Notes under the pieces: generated by a model | Databases searched by the model: none | Told to the model about the DNA's origin: nothing | What the model saw: only the letters and a program-made list of their open reading frames with translations | Translations under genes and position numbers: made by a program | Shown: piece by piece, positions 1-9,556 of the stretch | Layout: the number at the start of each line of letters is the position of its first letter | Numbering within the stretch: the first letter of the stretch is position 1 | Assembly: GCA_029548565.1 (NCBI GenBank) | Contig: JAKPNF010000133.1 | Location: forward strand, 1-56,795 | DNA from: Verrucomicrobiota bacterium | GTDB taxonomy: Bacteria > Verrucomicrobiota > Verrucomicrobiia > Opitutales > JAKPNF01 | DNA: 56,795 nt | Reading direction: 5' to 3'

Positions 1-12
1 ACTCCCGCGCAG

Positions 13-501
13 ATGAAAGAACAGTTTGAACAAAATCCGGCGCCGCCGAGCGCGACGGCGCCGATAGAAGTGCCCGCCGCCCGGATTTCCCAAGCCTCGC
101 CGCAGGCGCAAAGCGAAACGCAACCTTCGCCCGTGCCGGCGCAGCCACCTGCCGCTGCGCAATTGCCTGCAGTTATAGAACAGCCGCCCGCGCCTGCTTA
201 CGCGGAAGTCACGATGGCGGACGGGCGTGTCATGCGCGTGGACGTGAAGACGGGGCAGCGTGTGCAAGCGGATGATCCTGACACCCTGTGGAGCGTCACG
301 CTGCCCGACGGCAGCACGGCGGCGGTGGATCCGTCTTCGCTGGGCAAAGGCGAGATACGCCTGATGGACGGGCGCGTCATCCCCGTGATGACCGCCGCGC
401 AAATAGAGGCCGAGCGCAAACGCCTCGAGCGCGAGCGCCCGCTGTTTGAAGACGCAACGCCGTTGAACTCAGAGCAACCGCGCGGGCAGGGCGCACAGTA
501 A
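13..501 (+). CDS. Hypothetical proline/alanine-rich protein, possibly the C-terminal part of a longer ORF entering from the left edge
   Basis: ORF track; frame is open to the window edge (codons ACT CCC GCG CAG before the ATG); Pro/Ala-rich N-terminus, repeated DGRV motifs. Confidence 0.55.
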   Translation: MKEQFEQNPAPPSATAPIEVPAARISQASPQAQSETQPSPVPAQPPAAAQLPAVIEQPPAPAYAEVTMADGRVMRVDVKTGQRVQADDPDTLWSVTLPDGSTAAVDPSSLGKGEIRLMDGRVIPVMTAAQIEAERKRLERERPLFEDATPLNSEQPRGQGAQ

Positions 502-529
502 AAGAAAACGCGCCAGGGGGTTGGGAGTT

Positions 530-2056
530 TTAAACCTCCTCTTGCGCGGCGTGTTCGGGGAGGATGCGCTTGGCGATTTCGTCCAGGTCTTTTTCGCTGG
601 CGATGAGCATGAGCGCGTCGCGTTCTTGCACTTGGGTGGCGCCGCGCGGCACCACAAAATTGTTTCCGCGGCGGATGAGCAAGACCAGCGCGCTTTCGGG
701 CAGTTTTAGTTCCACGAGGCGTTTGCCCGCGAAGGGCGAGCCGGCGGGCACTTCAAATTCCGCGGTCTGGTTGTGCTCGTCGCCGGTGTTTTCAAAATTC
801 AGCGGGGAGCGGGGTTGCTCGCGTAGCGGCTTGTCTAATTTTAGCCTGCGCGCCAGCGGCATGAGCGTTTTGCCCTGAATCAAGACCGACAGCGCCACGA
901 TGACGAACACGATTTCGAACAGCAAATCGTTGCGCGGGGTGTTAAAGAGCATGGGGAAGGTCACCAACATGATCGGCGCGCCTCCGCGCAAGCCCACCCA
1001 GGAAATGAACAGGCGTTCCTTTTTAGAGTACCTGCTGCCCAGCATGCACAAAAAGACCGCCACGGGGCGCGCCACGAACATCAGGAACAGCGCGATGGCG
1101 ATCGCCCAGGGCAGGGCGGCGGGCAGCTTGCTCGGGTTGACGAACAGCCCCAGCATCACAAAGAGCATCACCTGCATCAGCCACGCCATGCCGTCCAGGA
1201 AACGGCCCAGCCCGTTTTGGAAGACGAACTTGCTGTTGCCCATCACCAACCCGGCCACGTACACGGACATGAAGCCGTTGCCGTACAGCAGCTCGCTGCT
1301 GCCAAAGGTGATCATCACAAAGCCGATGCCCAGCACGTAGTACAGGCCGTCGTATTCCAGGTCGATGTGGTTGTACAGCCAGACGGCCAGCTTGCCCCAC
1401 ACAATTCCCCAGCCGATGCCAAGCCCCATCTTGACGACGAAGGCCAGCGGAATGTCCAGGTACGACGCGCTGCCCGGCTCGGCGATCATGCCGACCATGA
1501 ACAGCGTGAGGAAGGCCGCCATCGGGTCGTTGGAGCCGGATTCGTATTCGAGCATCGGCTTGAGGTTGCCCTTCAGGCTCACCGAGCGCGAGCGCAAGAT
1601 GGCGAACACGGCGGCCGCGTCGGTGGAAGAAATGATGGAACCCAGCAGCAAGCACCACGCCAGCACCATAGCGTCCGGGGTCTCCGAAAAAATATTTTCG
1701 TTGTTGTGAAAAATCGCGAAGTAGGCGAACAGCCCCACGAACAGCGCCGTCAAAAACACGCCCACGCTGGAAAGCACGCTGCCGTAGCCGATGACTTTTT
1801 TGACGTCCTTCCACGAGGTGTCAAAACCGCCGGAAAACAAAATGAACGCCATGGCCAGGGTGCCCAGCGCGTTGGCCATGTGCGCGTTGTCGAAGACGAT
1901 CCAGCCCGAGACATCCTCGCCCGCCACGATGCCCACCCCCAGGAAAACCAGCAGCACCGGCACGTTGAGGCGGGTGGAGATTTTGCTGGCCGCCGCTCCC
2001 GCCAAAACAAGGATGGCGATGATGACAAGCGCGTAGGGTGTCGTGATTTCCGGCAT
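530..2056 (-). CDS. nhaP2: CPA1-family K+(Na+)/H+ antiporter with C-terminal TrkA_C-like domain (NhaP2/CvrA-like)
   Basis: 508 aa, multiple TM segments, LNVPVLLVFLGVGIVAGED and SGGFDTSW motifs; C-terminal LPESALVLLIRRGNNFVVPRGATQVQERDALMLIAS typical of TrkA_C. Confidence 0.85.
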   Translation of the reverse strand: MPEITTPYALVIIAILVLAGAAASKISTRLNVPVLLVFLGVGIVAGEDVSGWIVFDNAHMANALGTLAMAFILFSGGFDTSWKDVKKVIGYGSVLSSVGVFLTALFVGLFAYFAIFHNNENIFSETPDAMVLAWCLLLGSIISSTDAAAVFAILRSRSVSLKGNLKPMLEYESGSNDPMAAFLTLFMVGMIAEPGSASYLDIPLAFVVKMGLGIGWGIVWGKLAVWLYNHIDLEYDGLYYVLGIGFVMITFGSSELLYGNGFMSVYVAGLVMGNSKFVFQNGLGRFLDGMAWLMQVMLFVMLGLFVNPSKLPAALPWAIAIALFLMFVARPVAVFLCMLGSRYSKKERLFISWVGLRGGAPIMLVTFPMLFNTPRNDLLFEIVFVIVALSVLIQGKTLMPLARRLKLDKPLREQPRSPLNFENTGDEHNQTAEFEVPAGSPFAGKRLVELKLPESALVLLIRRGNNFVVPRGATQVQERDALMLIASEKDLDEIAKRILPEHAAQEEV

Positions 2057-2204
2057 AATAAACGCTTATTCAGTCTAAATTAGTTTGCCGCTTTGCGCCA
2101 ATGCTCTTTTAAGAAAAATTTCGCATCCGTGCTTGAAACGTGCCAAATCCGGTTTTGCCTTTTTGCAGGCCGCTTGGCATGATCGGAAAAGACCGTTTGC
2201 TTTT

Positions 2205-3962
2205 ATGAAATCCTTAAAACCCCTGTTCACCTGCCTGTGCGCGCTGGGCTGTCTGTTCGCCGCGCAAACCAACGACGAAAATTTTCCGCTGGCCAAAGAG
2301 TCGATGGGGCGCATTCAGGGCGTTGTCCCGGGGGAGACGCTTTCCTTCAAATGGGACGATTCCAAAATTTTCCCGGGCACCGAGCGCATCGTGAAAGTCT
2401 ACGTGCCGGCCGCCTACGACGGCAAGACGCCCGCCTGCGTCGCGATTTTTCAGGACGGCGGAGGCTTTCGGTTGGAGACGGTCATCGACAACCTCATCCG
2501 CACGAACAAAATCCCGACGATGATCGCGGTGATCGTGCCCTCGGGCAAAGTGCCCGCCGCGCGCGGGTCGGAAGGCTGGCGCCACAACCGCACTTTTGAA
2601 TACGACACGCCCGACGGGCGCTACGGGCGTTTTTTGCTCGATGAAATCCTGCCCGCCGTCGAGACGCTGAAAACCTCCGACGGCCGCGCGATTGTGCTTT
2701 CCAAAAGCGGCAACGACCGCATGATCGCGGGCGCCAGTTCCGGCGCGGCGGCGGCCTTCAACGCGGCGTGGGCATACCCCGAGGAGTTCTCGCGCGTGTT
2801 CTCGGCGATCGGCTCGTACACGGGGCTGCGCGGCTCTTATATCTACCCCACGCTCATTCACAAGACCGAGCCGAAGGCGCTGCGCCTGTTTTTGCAAAGC
2901 GGCACGCGCGACATGTGGACGAGCTTTGGCGACTGGTGGAGCGCCAACAACGCGATGGTGCGCGCGCTGGAATTTGCCGGCTACGATTTCAAGCACGCCT
3001 TTGGCGACGGCAAGCACTCGCAGGCGCACGGGACAGCGCTTTTCCCAGCGGTGATGCACTACCTGTGGGAAGGCTGGCCCAACCCCGTCAAGGCGGGCAT
3101 TCACTCGCGCAACCACGTGCAAAGCGCGGTGCTCGAACGAGGCAAGGGCTGGGAAGTCCTTTCCGGAACTTTTACGAATGCCTCCACGATTTTTTCCGAC
3201 AAAACGGGCGAGGTTTTCTTCTCGCGCAATGAACAAATTTACAAACGCCCGCGCGCCGGCGTGGCCGACAAAGATGGCAAGGGCACGCTGTGGGGTTTTT
3301 ATACCGACGGTGAAAGCCGCCTCGTGCAAACGGACGCGCTGACCCTGGTGTTGCGGGCCGCCGACGGCACTGAGACGGTGCTTTGCGAGAGGCTTTTTAT
3401 AGCCTCGGTGGCGGTCGCGCCCACGGGCGAGATTTACGCGGCGGGTTCAGGAAAGTTTGAAGTTCCCGCGCAAATTTGGCTGTTGAAACCAGGTGCTGAG
3501 CAGCAGTTGGTAGATGAAGGACAGGTGCCGATTTCCACGATAGGAGTGAGCGCCGACGGCAACTGGCTGGCGGCTTTTCAGGCATACAGTTCGCGCGGGT
3601 ACAGTTTTCAAATCCAAAAAGACGGCGCGCTTGCCTATAAGCAGACCTTTTACGTGCTGCACCGCCCCGACGACCTCGACACCGCCGCCCCGCGCGGGAC
3701 AGCCGTGTGCGAGGCTTCCGCGATGGGTTATCTCTTTGTGCCGACCAATCTCGGCGTGCAAATCTGCGACGCCAACGGGCGCAGCGGTGCCATCTTGCCA
3801 TTGCCCGGCAACACGCCCGCCGTGGCGTTGTGCTTTGGCGGGCCGGATTTCAAGACGCTCTTTGTCTTGGGGCAGGACGGAAAAATTTATTACCGCCCGA
3901 TGAAAACCTCCGGCGCCCAACCCTTCCTGCCTCCCAACCCCGTCACGCAAAACGCGGGCTGA
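2205..3962 (+). CDS. Secreted esterase (enterochelin-esterase-like alpha/beta hydrolase) fused to SMP-30/gluconolactonase-like beta-propeller
   Basis: Signal peptide MKSLKPLFTCLCALGCLFA from internal ATG 2205; ...GASSGAAAAFNAAWAYPEEFSRV nucleophile-elbow-like region; C-terminal repeat-like propeller sequence. Confidence 0.7.
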   Translation: MKSLKPLFTCLCALGCLFAAQTNDENFPLAKESMGRIQGVVPGETLSFKWDDSKIFPGTERIVKVYVPAAYDGKTPACVAIFQDGGGFRLETVIDNLIRTNKIPTMIAVIVPSGKVPAARGSEGWRHNRTFEYDTPDGRYGRFLLDEILPAVETLKTSDGRAIVLSKSGNDRMIAGASSGAAAAFNAAWAYPEEFSRVFSAIGSYTGLRGSYIYPTLIHKTEPKALRLFLQSGTRDMWTSFGDWWSANNAMVRALEFAGYDFKHAFGDGKHSQAHGTALFPAVMHYLWEGWPNPVKAGIHSRNHVQSAVLERGKGWEVLSGTFTNASTIFSDKTGEVFFSRNEQIYKRPRAGVADKDGKGTLWGFYTDGESRLVQTDALTLVLRAADGTETVLCERLFIASVAVAPTGEIYAAGSGKFEVPAQIWLLKPGAEQQLVDEGQVPISTIGVSADGNWLAAFQAYSSRGYSFQIQKDGALAYKQTFYVLHRPDDLDTAAPRGTAVCEASAMGYLFVPTNLGVQICDANGRSGAILPLPGNTPAVALCFGGPDFKTLFVLGQDGKIYYRPMKTSGAQPFLPPNPVTQNAG

Positions 3963-4441
3963 TGCCGCACAACGAACTTCATAGGCCGGATATTCGTCTG
4001 CGCAAACTACAGCCAGGCGAACGCACGGTTCAATGGCTGCTGATCGCCGACCCAAGCAGGGAGATGCTCGCCCACTATCTGCACGAAGCCGATCTGCTGG
4101 GCATCCTTCTGGACGGCAAGCGCGCCGGCATCGCCGCTGTTTTACCCAAGGGCAAGCAACTGTGCGAACTCATGAACATCGCGCTGCTGCCCGAACACTG
4201 CGGCCAAGGCCACGGCACGCGCGTTTTGAAAACGCTTTTTCGGCGTTACAAACGCAAGGGTTTTTCCCATATGCAAGTGGGCACCGCCGCCGAAGTGCCA
4301 TCCATTCTGGCCTTCTACCAAAAAAGCGGCTTCGTGCGCACAGGCACCCGGAAAAATTTCTTCCTGAAAAATTACCCCGAACCGATTTTCGACAACACCA
4401 CCCAATGCCGCGACATGGCCCGCCTTGAACGCGCGCTTTGA
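3962..4441 (+). CDS. GNAT-family N-acetyltransferase
   Basis: LMNIALLPEHCGQGHGTRVLKTLFRRYKRKGFSHMQVGTA...FYQKSGFVRTGT pattern; ATG overlaps upstream stop (TGATG). Confidence 0.75.
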   Translation: MPHNELHRPDIRLRKLQPGERTVQWLLIADPSREMLAHYLHEADLLGILLDGKRAGIAAVLPKGKQLCELMNIALLPEHCGQGHGTRVLKTLFRRYKRKGFSHMQVGTAAEVPSILAFYQKSGFVRTGTRKNFFLKNYPEPIFDNTTQCRDMARLERAL

Positions 4442-4769
4442 GCGTTTTTGGATTTCGCGGACAGCCAAAGCGTATTGCCAAACACAGCACAAGAGCGCTT
4501 CGGTTGTAAAAATCAGCCGAAAAAACTCCTCTTTATTTGATAAAATATTTGCAGAATTTGACGTACTGATTTTTCGTGGTCAAAAAAGATCATATATTTT
4601 TGATCAGCCCGAGAGTGAGATTGTTCGTTTCTTTTAATTTGAGGTCTAAACTACCCTTAAAAATGATCAAAAAAGAAAGAAAAGTAGACTTTTTAAGAAT
4701 GGAATTTACTGATAACATTAGGCCAGTTGAATCACTAACGCGATTAACCCCATAAATCTTCTTCTACTG

Positions 4770-5975
4770 ATGAAATCCTTGATGAAAAATATTCGACGGG
4801 TGCTTTTGTGCATGTTTTTAACGGGTTTGTCGGGCGTCTTTGCGGCCGATGTTTACTGGCGACCACCCAACACAAGCAGGAATAATTGGAGTGCCAACAC
4901 TTCCGCGACTTATGATTTTTGGTCGGATGTGTCGGGAGGGACGGTGGTGGCAGGCCTGCGACCGGGTTCGCAAGACAATGTCCAGTTTCTGACGACAACC
5001 TCGGTTGTGCGCCTTATGGGTAACATAGAAGTTGCCTCTATTACACAAAATGCGAATCGCGATTTGACGCTGGAACTGGATACGTGGAGTTCGCAAGCCG
5101 GCATCACGGACACTCATGTGTTGGCCAGTATTTCGGGCAATGTCAATCTGGGCGTCAATGCCAATTCGATCATCAAGGTGACGATTTCGGGAGCCAATCA
5201 AACGCGCAACGTGACGACCAGCATGTTCGTCGGCGGACAATTCACTTTGGCGAACAGATCCAATAAGGGGCTGAGCACCTTGACGGTGGAGACGGGAGGC
5301 AACCTCACAGTTGGCGCAGGGCTTGTCTTGATGACGGCCAACAATGCCGGCGGTCAGGCCACCTTGATTGCCAGCGGCGGTTCCATCTATGTGGGCGGGA
5401 ACCTGCAGAACAGTTCTGCCGACGGTATCGCGCTGCTGGATTGGACGGCGGGCACCATTGCGATGGTGGGTAGCAACTTGGCCGTCAACAACGCAGGCAC
5501 GGGCGTGTTGCGCGTCAGTGGCGACACAACGCGCGGGCTGCAGGTGTTTGGCAGCGGAAATTACATGCAGGCCGCCACCGCGCAAATGCATCTGCGCGTC
5601 TCGGGCACGGGGCAGACGATAAGCATGGGCGGCGGATCCTTTGAAGGCGATTATGACTATGTGTTTGTGCGCAGCGACGGGCAATCTGCCGTCATTGCCG
5701 GCACTGTTTACTTGGATATTTCCAATTACATCCTGCAGGAAGGCGACAAGATTAACATTGCCTATGCATCTGTGATGACGGTGGACAACGGATTGCTTGT
5801 GCGAGGCAATTGGGATACCTCCGCCGGTTATTTTTCCTGGGATGTTGTGGATAGCGTGGTCGATAGCAAGGATTTCAAGGCGTTGCAGTTGACCTATCAT
5901 CTGATTCCCGAACCCGCCGCGTCTGCCGGACTGCTGGGGCTGTTGGCGCTTGTGTTAGTGGCGCGGCGGCGTTAG
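4770..5975 (+). CDS. PEP-CTERM sorted, autotransporter-passenger-like extracellular protein
   Basis: N-terminal signal peptide; C-terminal IPEPAASAGLLGLLALVLVARRR (PEP motif, TM helix, Arg tail); Gly/Thr/Asn-rich beta-helix-like body. Confidence 0.8.
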   Translation: MKSLMKNIRRVLLCMFLTGLSGVFAADVYWRPPNTSRNNWSANTSATYDFWSDVSGGTVVAGLRPGSQDNVQFLTTTSVVRLMGNIEVASITQNANRDLTLELDTWSSQAGITDTHVLASISGNVNLGVNANSIIKVTISGANQTRNVTTSMFVGGQFTLANRSNKGLSTLTVETGGNLTVGAGLVLMTANNAGGQATLIASGGSIYVGGNLQNSSADGIALLDWTAGTIAMVGSNLAVNNAGTGVLRVSGDTTRGLQVFGSGNYMQAATAQMHLRVSGTGQTISMGGGSFEGDYDYVFVRSDGQSAVIAGTVYLDISNYILQEGDKINIAYASVMTVDNGLLVRGNWDTSAGYFSWDVVDSVVDSKDFKALQLTYHLIPEPAASAGLLGLLALVLVARRR

Positions 5976-5996
5976 GTGTTTGTCTTGTACGGTAGC

Positions 5997-6025
5997 AAAG
6001 GCCGCATACACGCGGCCTTTTCTTT
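5997..6025 (+). terminator. Rho-independent terminator
   Basis: AAAGGCCGC-ATACAC-GCGGCCTTTTCTTT, 22 bp after the stop at 5975. Confidence 0.8.
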
Positions 6026-6051
6026 AAAACCATCAAATACTTTGCCTTGCT

Positions 6052-7632
6052 ATGAATAATTTTAAAAAATCCGCTTTTCCCTTTGGACAGGAAGCGCTGG
6101 CGGCAGCCTTCGTGGCTGGCGCGCTCGTGCCCGTTTTTGGGGCGAATGTTGCCGCTACTGCACTGGAAAATTCAAAGCCCAACGTCCTGTTCATCATGAT
6201 CGACGACTTGGGTTGGACGGATCTCTCGTGCACGGGCAGCACGTTTTACGAGACGCCGAACATCGACAAATTGCGCTCGCAGGGCATGCTGTTCACTCAG
6301 GCGTATGGAACATCTCCTGTTTGCTCGCCCGCGCGCGCCGCGCTCATGACGGGGCGTCAGCAGCACCGCTACGGTCTCACGGATGTTTTCATGGCCAATG
6401 CCTACGACCGTTACACCAAATGCATCACGACGGCGCCCAACCCCAATTTGCCGCAGGAGGAAATCACGCTGGGCAAACTCTTTAAAAAGGCGGGGTACCG
6501 AACGGCGCTGATCGGCAAATGGCATATCGGCGCGGCGAAAGGTTCCAAGCCGCAGGATCACGGGTTTGATTTTGTCGTACCCGAAACAAAGGCAATGGGT
6601 GTGCAGGGCGACTGGCGCGCGCTAAACAAATACACCGATGCCGCCATCGAGTTCATCACACAGAACAAGGGCAAGCCGTTTTACGCGCACATCGGCCACA
6701 CGGTCGTGCACCTGCCGTACGAGGCGCCGCCGGAGCTGATTGAAAAATATTCAAAAAAAGTGAAACCGGGCGACGCGCAACAGTTTCCCATTTATGCCGC
6801 GACGATCGAATTGTTGGACAACAAAATCGGCGAGCTGATGCAAAAACTCGACGAGTTGGGCGTGGCGGACAACACGATCGTGGTGTTCACTTCCGATAAC
6901 GGCGGACGCAATAGCAATTATGACTGGCAGCTTGTCACGAGCAACGACCCGCTCAAAATGGGCAAGCACACCCTCTACGAGGGCGGCATTCGCGTGCCGC
7001 AGTTTGTCCGTTGGCCCGGCAAAATTGCAGCCAACACCACATGCGAAACCCCGATGACGGCGATGGATTTTTTCCCCACCTTCGCGCGCCTCATCGGCGA
7101 GGACATCAAACAGTTCAACCGCGACTATGACGGTAACGACATCGCCGCGTTGTTTGTCGGCGGCACGATTCCCGCGCGAAATCTGTTCTGGTACTACCCG
7201 CATTACAACCATGGCCCGACGTTCGGAAAATCGACCGCCGTGATGAAAATGCGCCCGGCTTCTGTCGTGCGCAAGGGCGACTACAAGCTCGTCGAATGGT
7301 TGGAGGAGCCCAACGCGGTGGAGCTGTACGATCTGTCCAAGGACATCGGCGAAAAAACGAATCTTGCGTACACGCAGCCCGGGAAAGTCGCCGAGTTGCG
7401 CGCGCTGCTCAAGCAATGGTATGCGGACACGGGGGTGAAATTGCCCGAAATCAGAAAGCCTTACAACGGGGGGCTGTTTGGTCTGCCGTTAAGCACGATC
7501 GAGGGGCTGCGCAAAGAGGGTGAAGACCGCTTGCGCAAAGAACTCGGCTTGCCTGTGCAGGATGACGGGAAAAACACGGCCACCACCCAACAGGTTCCGG
7601 AACCATTGGCTCCGCTTGCGCTGGCCGATTAA
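6052..7632 (+). CDS. Sulfatase (arylsulfatase A-like)
   Basis: PNVLFIMIDDLGWTDLSCTGSTFYETPNIDKL; CSPARAALMTGR sulfatase C-x-P-x-R signature; GKWHIG; FTSDNGG. Confidence 0.92.
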   Translation: MNNFKKSAFPFGQEALAAAFVAGALVPVFGANVAATALENSKPNVLFIMIDDLGWTDLSCTGSTFYETPNIDKLRSQGMLFTQAYGTSPVCSPARAALMTGRQQHRYGLTDVFMANAYDRYTKCITTAPNPNLPQEEITLGKLFKKAGYRTALIGKWHIGAAKGSKPQDHGFDFVVPETKAMGVQGDWRALNKYTDAAIEFITQNKGKPFYAHIGHTVVHLPYEAPPELIEKYSKKVKPGDAQQFPIYAATIELLDNKIGELMQKLDELGVADNTIVVFTSDNGGRNSNYDWQLVTSNDPLKMGKHTLYEGGIRVPQFVRWPGKIAANTTCETPMTAMDFFPTFARLIGEDIKQFNRDYDGNDIAALFVGGTIPARNLFWYYPHYNHGPTFGKSTAVMKMRPASVVRKGDYKLVEWLEEPNAVELYDLSKDIGEKTNLAYTQPGKVAELRALLKQWYADTGVKLPEIRKPYNGGLFGLPLSTIEGLRKEGEDRLRKELGLPVQDDGKNTATTQQVPEPLAPLALAD

Positions 7633-7652
7633 TATTAACAGGCAACCGGCAT

Positions 7653-7687
7653 AAAAAACTCCCGCAGTTACCACGGGAGTTTTTTTT
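7653..7687 (+). terminator. Rho-independent terminator
   Basis: AAAAAACTCCCG-CAGTTACCA-CGGGAGTTTTTTTT immediately after sulfatase. Confidence 0.85.
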
Positions 7688-7753
7688 GTGCGCGGTGTTG
7701 CGGTTGCCTTTTTACCTTTCGTGATTCAGAATGGACGGTTTCCTTTTTTGCAT

Positions 7754-9079
7754 ATGACGGTTTCGCGCAGACAGATTTGGGTGATTGCCTACCCGATCAT
7801 GCTCAGCTTGCTGATGGAGTATATCGTCGGGCTGACCGACGCCGCCTTTTTGGGGCGCGTGGGAGAGGTGGAGCTTGGCGCGGTGGGGTTGGCCGCGATT
7901 TTTTACATGACCTTGTTCATGGTCGGCATGGGGTTTAGCGTGGGGCTTCAGATCATCATGGCGCGGCGCAACGGCGAGGGAAACCACGCGCAGATCGGCC
8001 CGGTCATGCAGCAGGGGGTCCTTTTCCTGATCCTGTTGGCGGCGGTTTTGTTTTTTGTGTCGCAGATGTTTTCCGAACAGGTGCTGCAGCGCATCCTGAG
8101 TTCCGCCGCCATTTACGAGGCGAGCACGCGCTACCTCTCGTGGCGGGTGTACGGTTTTTTCTTCGCGTTCGCGCTGCTGGTCTTTCGTGCTTTTTATGTG
8201 TCCATCACGCGCACGCGCGTGCTGACCTATGTTTCGCTGGCGATCGTTCTGACGAACATCCTGCTGGATTACCTGCTCATTTTCGGCAAATGGGGGTTTC
8301 CCGAATTCGGGATCGAGGGCGCCGCCATCGCCTCCGTGATCGCGGAAGCTGTGGGCGTCGTTTTCTTTTTGCTGTTCACGTACGCGGCCGTCGATTTGAA
8401 AAAATACGCGCTGGACAGATGGGCGCGGATTGATTTCAGGCTGCTGGGGCGTGTGCTCGGCCTTTCGAGCTGGACGATGGTGCACTATTTTGTGGGCACC
8501 ATTATCTGGTTCATTTTCTTTTTGTCGATCGAACACTTGGGCGAGCGCCCGATGGCGGTCACCAACATCGTGCGCAGCCTGTGCGTTTTGCTGATGATGA
8601 TTCCGGCGGCCTACGGCAGCGCCGTCGCCTCGCTGACGGGCAACCTCATGGGGCAGGGAAATTTGGGTGCGATTATGCCAATGTGCCGGCGGGCAATCGG
8701 TTTGTGCGCGCTGACACTGGTGCCCATCGTGCCAGTGATCGCGGCGTTGCCCGGATTTTTTCTGAGGATCTTCACCTCCGACACCTCGCTGATATCCGCC
8801 AGCATGCCGAGCTTGTGGGTGATGCTTTCGTGCTTTTTGTTGGCGACGCCCGCGGCCTTGCTGTTCAACGTGATCACCGGGGCGGGCAACACGCGCATGG
8901 CGTTCTTTTTGGAGCTGGCGGCGATGCTGTGCTATGTCGTTTACATCCGCACGCTTGTCGGCGTCATGACTCCGCCCACCGCGCTTTGCTGGACGGCCGA
9001 TCACGTTTACTGGACGGTGTTGTGGATCGTCAGCGTGTGGTACCTCAAAAGGGCGGCGTGGCAAAAACGCAAGGTTTGA
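7754..9079 (+). CDS. MATE family efflux transporter
   Basis: 12-TM protein; MTVSRRQIWVIAYPIMLSLLMEYIVGLTDAAFLGRVGEVELGAVGLA is MatE-like; ORF could extend to 7688. Confidence 0.88.
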   Translation: MTVSRRQIWVIAYPIMLSLLMEYIVGLTDAAFLGRVGEVELGAVGLAAIFYMTLFMVGMGFSVGLQIIMARRNGEGNHAQIGPVMQQGVLFLILLAAVLFFVSQMFSEQVLQRILSSAAIYEASTRYLSWRVYGFFFAFALLVFRAFYVSITRTRVLTYVSLAIVLTNILLDYLLIFGKWGFPEFGIEGAAIASVIAEAVGVVFFLLFTYAAVDLKKYALDRWARIDFRLLGRVLGLSSWTMVHYFVGTIIWFIFFLSIEHLGERPMAVTNIVRSLCVLLMMIPAAYGSAVASLTGNLMGQGNLGAIMPMCRRAIGLCALTLVPIVPVIAALPGFFLRIFTSDTSLISASMPSLWVMLSCFLLATPAALLFNVITGAGNTRMAFFLELAAMLCYVVYIRTLVGVMTPPTALCWTADHVYWTVLWIVSVWYLKRAAWQKRKV

Positions 9080-9082
9080 AAT

Positions 9083-9556
9083 TCAGGAACGCTCCGGCAT
9101 CGGCGCGCTCTTGAATTCCGGGTCGCTTGTCAATCGAGTGCCGTCGTTCAGAACGATGAGGCCGGTTATTTTATCGCGCCTGATTTGCGTGATTTTGGCC
9201 GCGGGGTAATTTGTTTTCACAAACTCCAGCGCGGCGGGCGGCAGGGCTTTTTCGGGCAGGGATTCGCCTTTCCAGTTTTCCATGGCGATCCAGTCCCCGT
9301 GGCTGTTGAACTGCGCCCAGACAAGGGTTTTGGTGAGCACCTCGGCGTTTGTGCGCCCGAGCAGGTCGTACCCTTGGCGCACGTACACAAAAGAGCTTTC
9401 CCGAAGCTGCTTGCGGATGAAGTTGCGCGCGACAGAGGGCAGGGCGCCCGGCTTGTTGGAGACCTTGTCCTGGCAGCCCGCAAACAGCAAAAGCACAGCC
9501 AATGCCGCGAGCGTCCGCAAAAAAATGCCTGTGCGTTTGTGCCGCATCAAGGCCAT
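9083..9556 (-). CDS. PepSY-like (beta-lactamase-inhibitor-like fold) lipoprotein
   Basis: Lipobox LLFAGC; resembles the neighbouring PepSY-like protein (ALPSVARNFI... / AAKITQIRRD). Confidence 0.6.
   Translation of the reverse strand: MALMRHKRTGIFLRTLAALAVLLLFAGCQDKVSNKPGALPSVARNFIRKQLRESSFVYVRQGYDLLGRTNAEVLTKTLVWAQFNSHGDWIAMENWKGESLPEKALPPAALEFVKTNYPAAKITQIRRDKITGLIVLNDGTRLTSDPEFKSAPMPERS

Noticed and set aside
1217-2083. 288-aa plus-strand ORF
   Set aside because: Antisense of the cation antiporter; His/Gln/Asp-rich shadow frame.
7712-9064. 450-aa minus-strand ORF
   Set aside because: Antisense of the MATE transporter; His/Gln/Arg-rich, typical of reverse-strand GC-rich frames.
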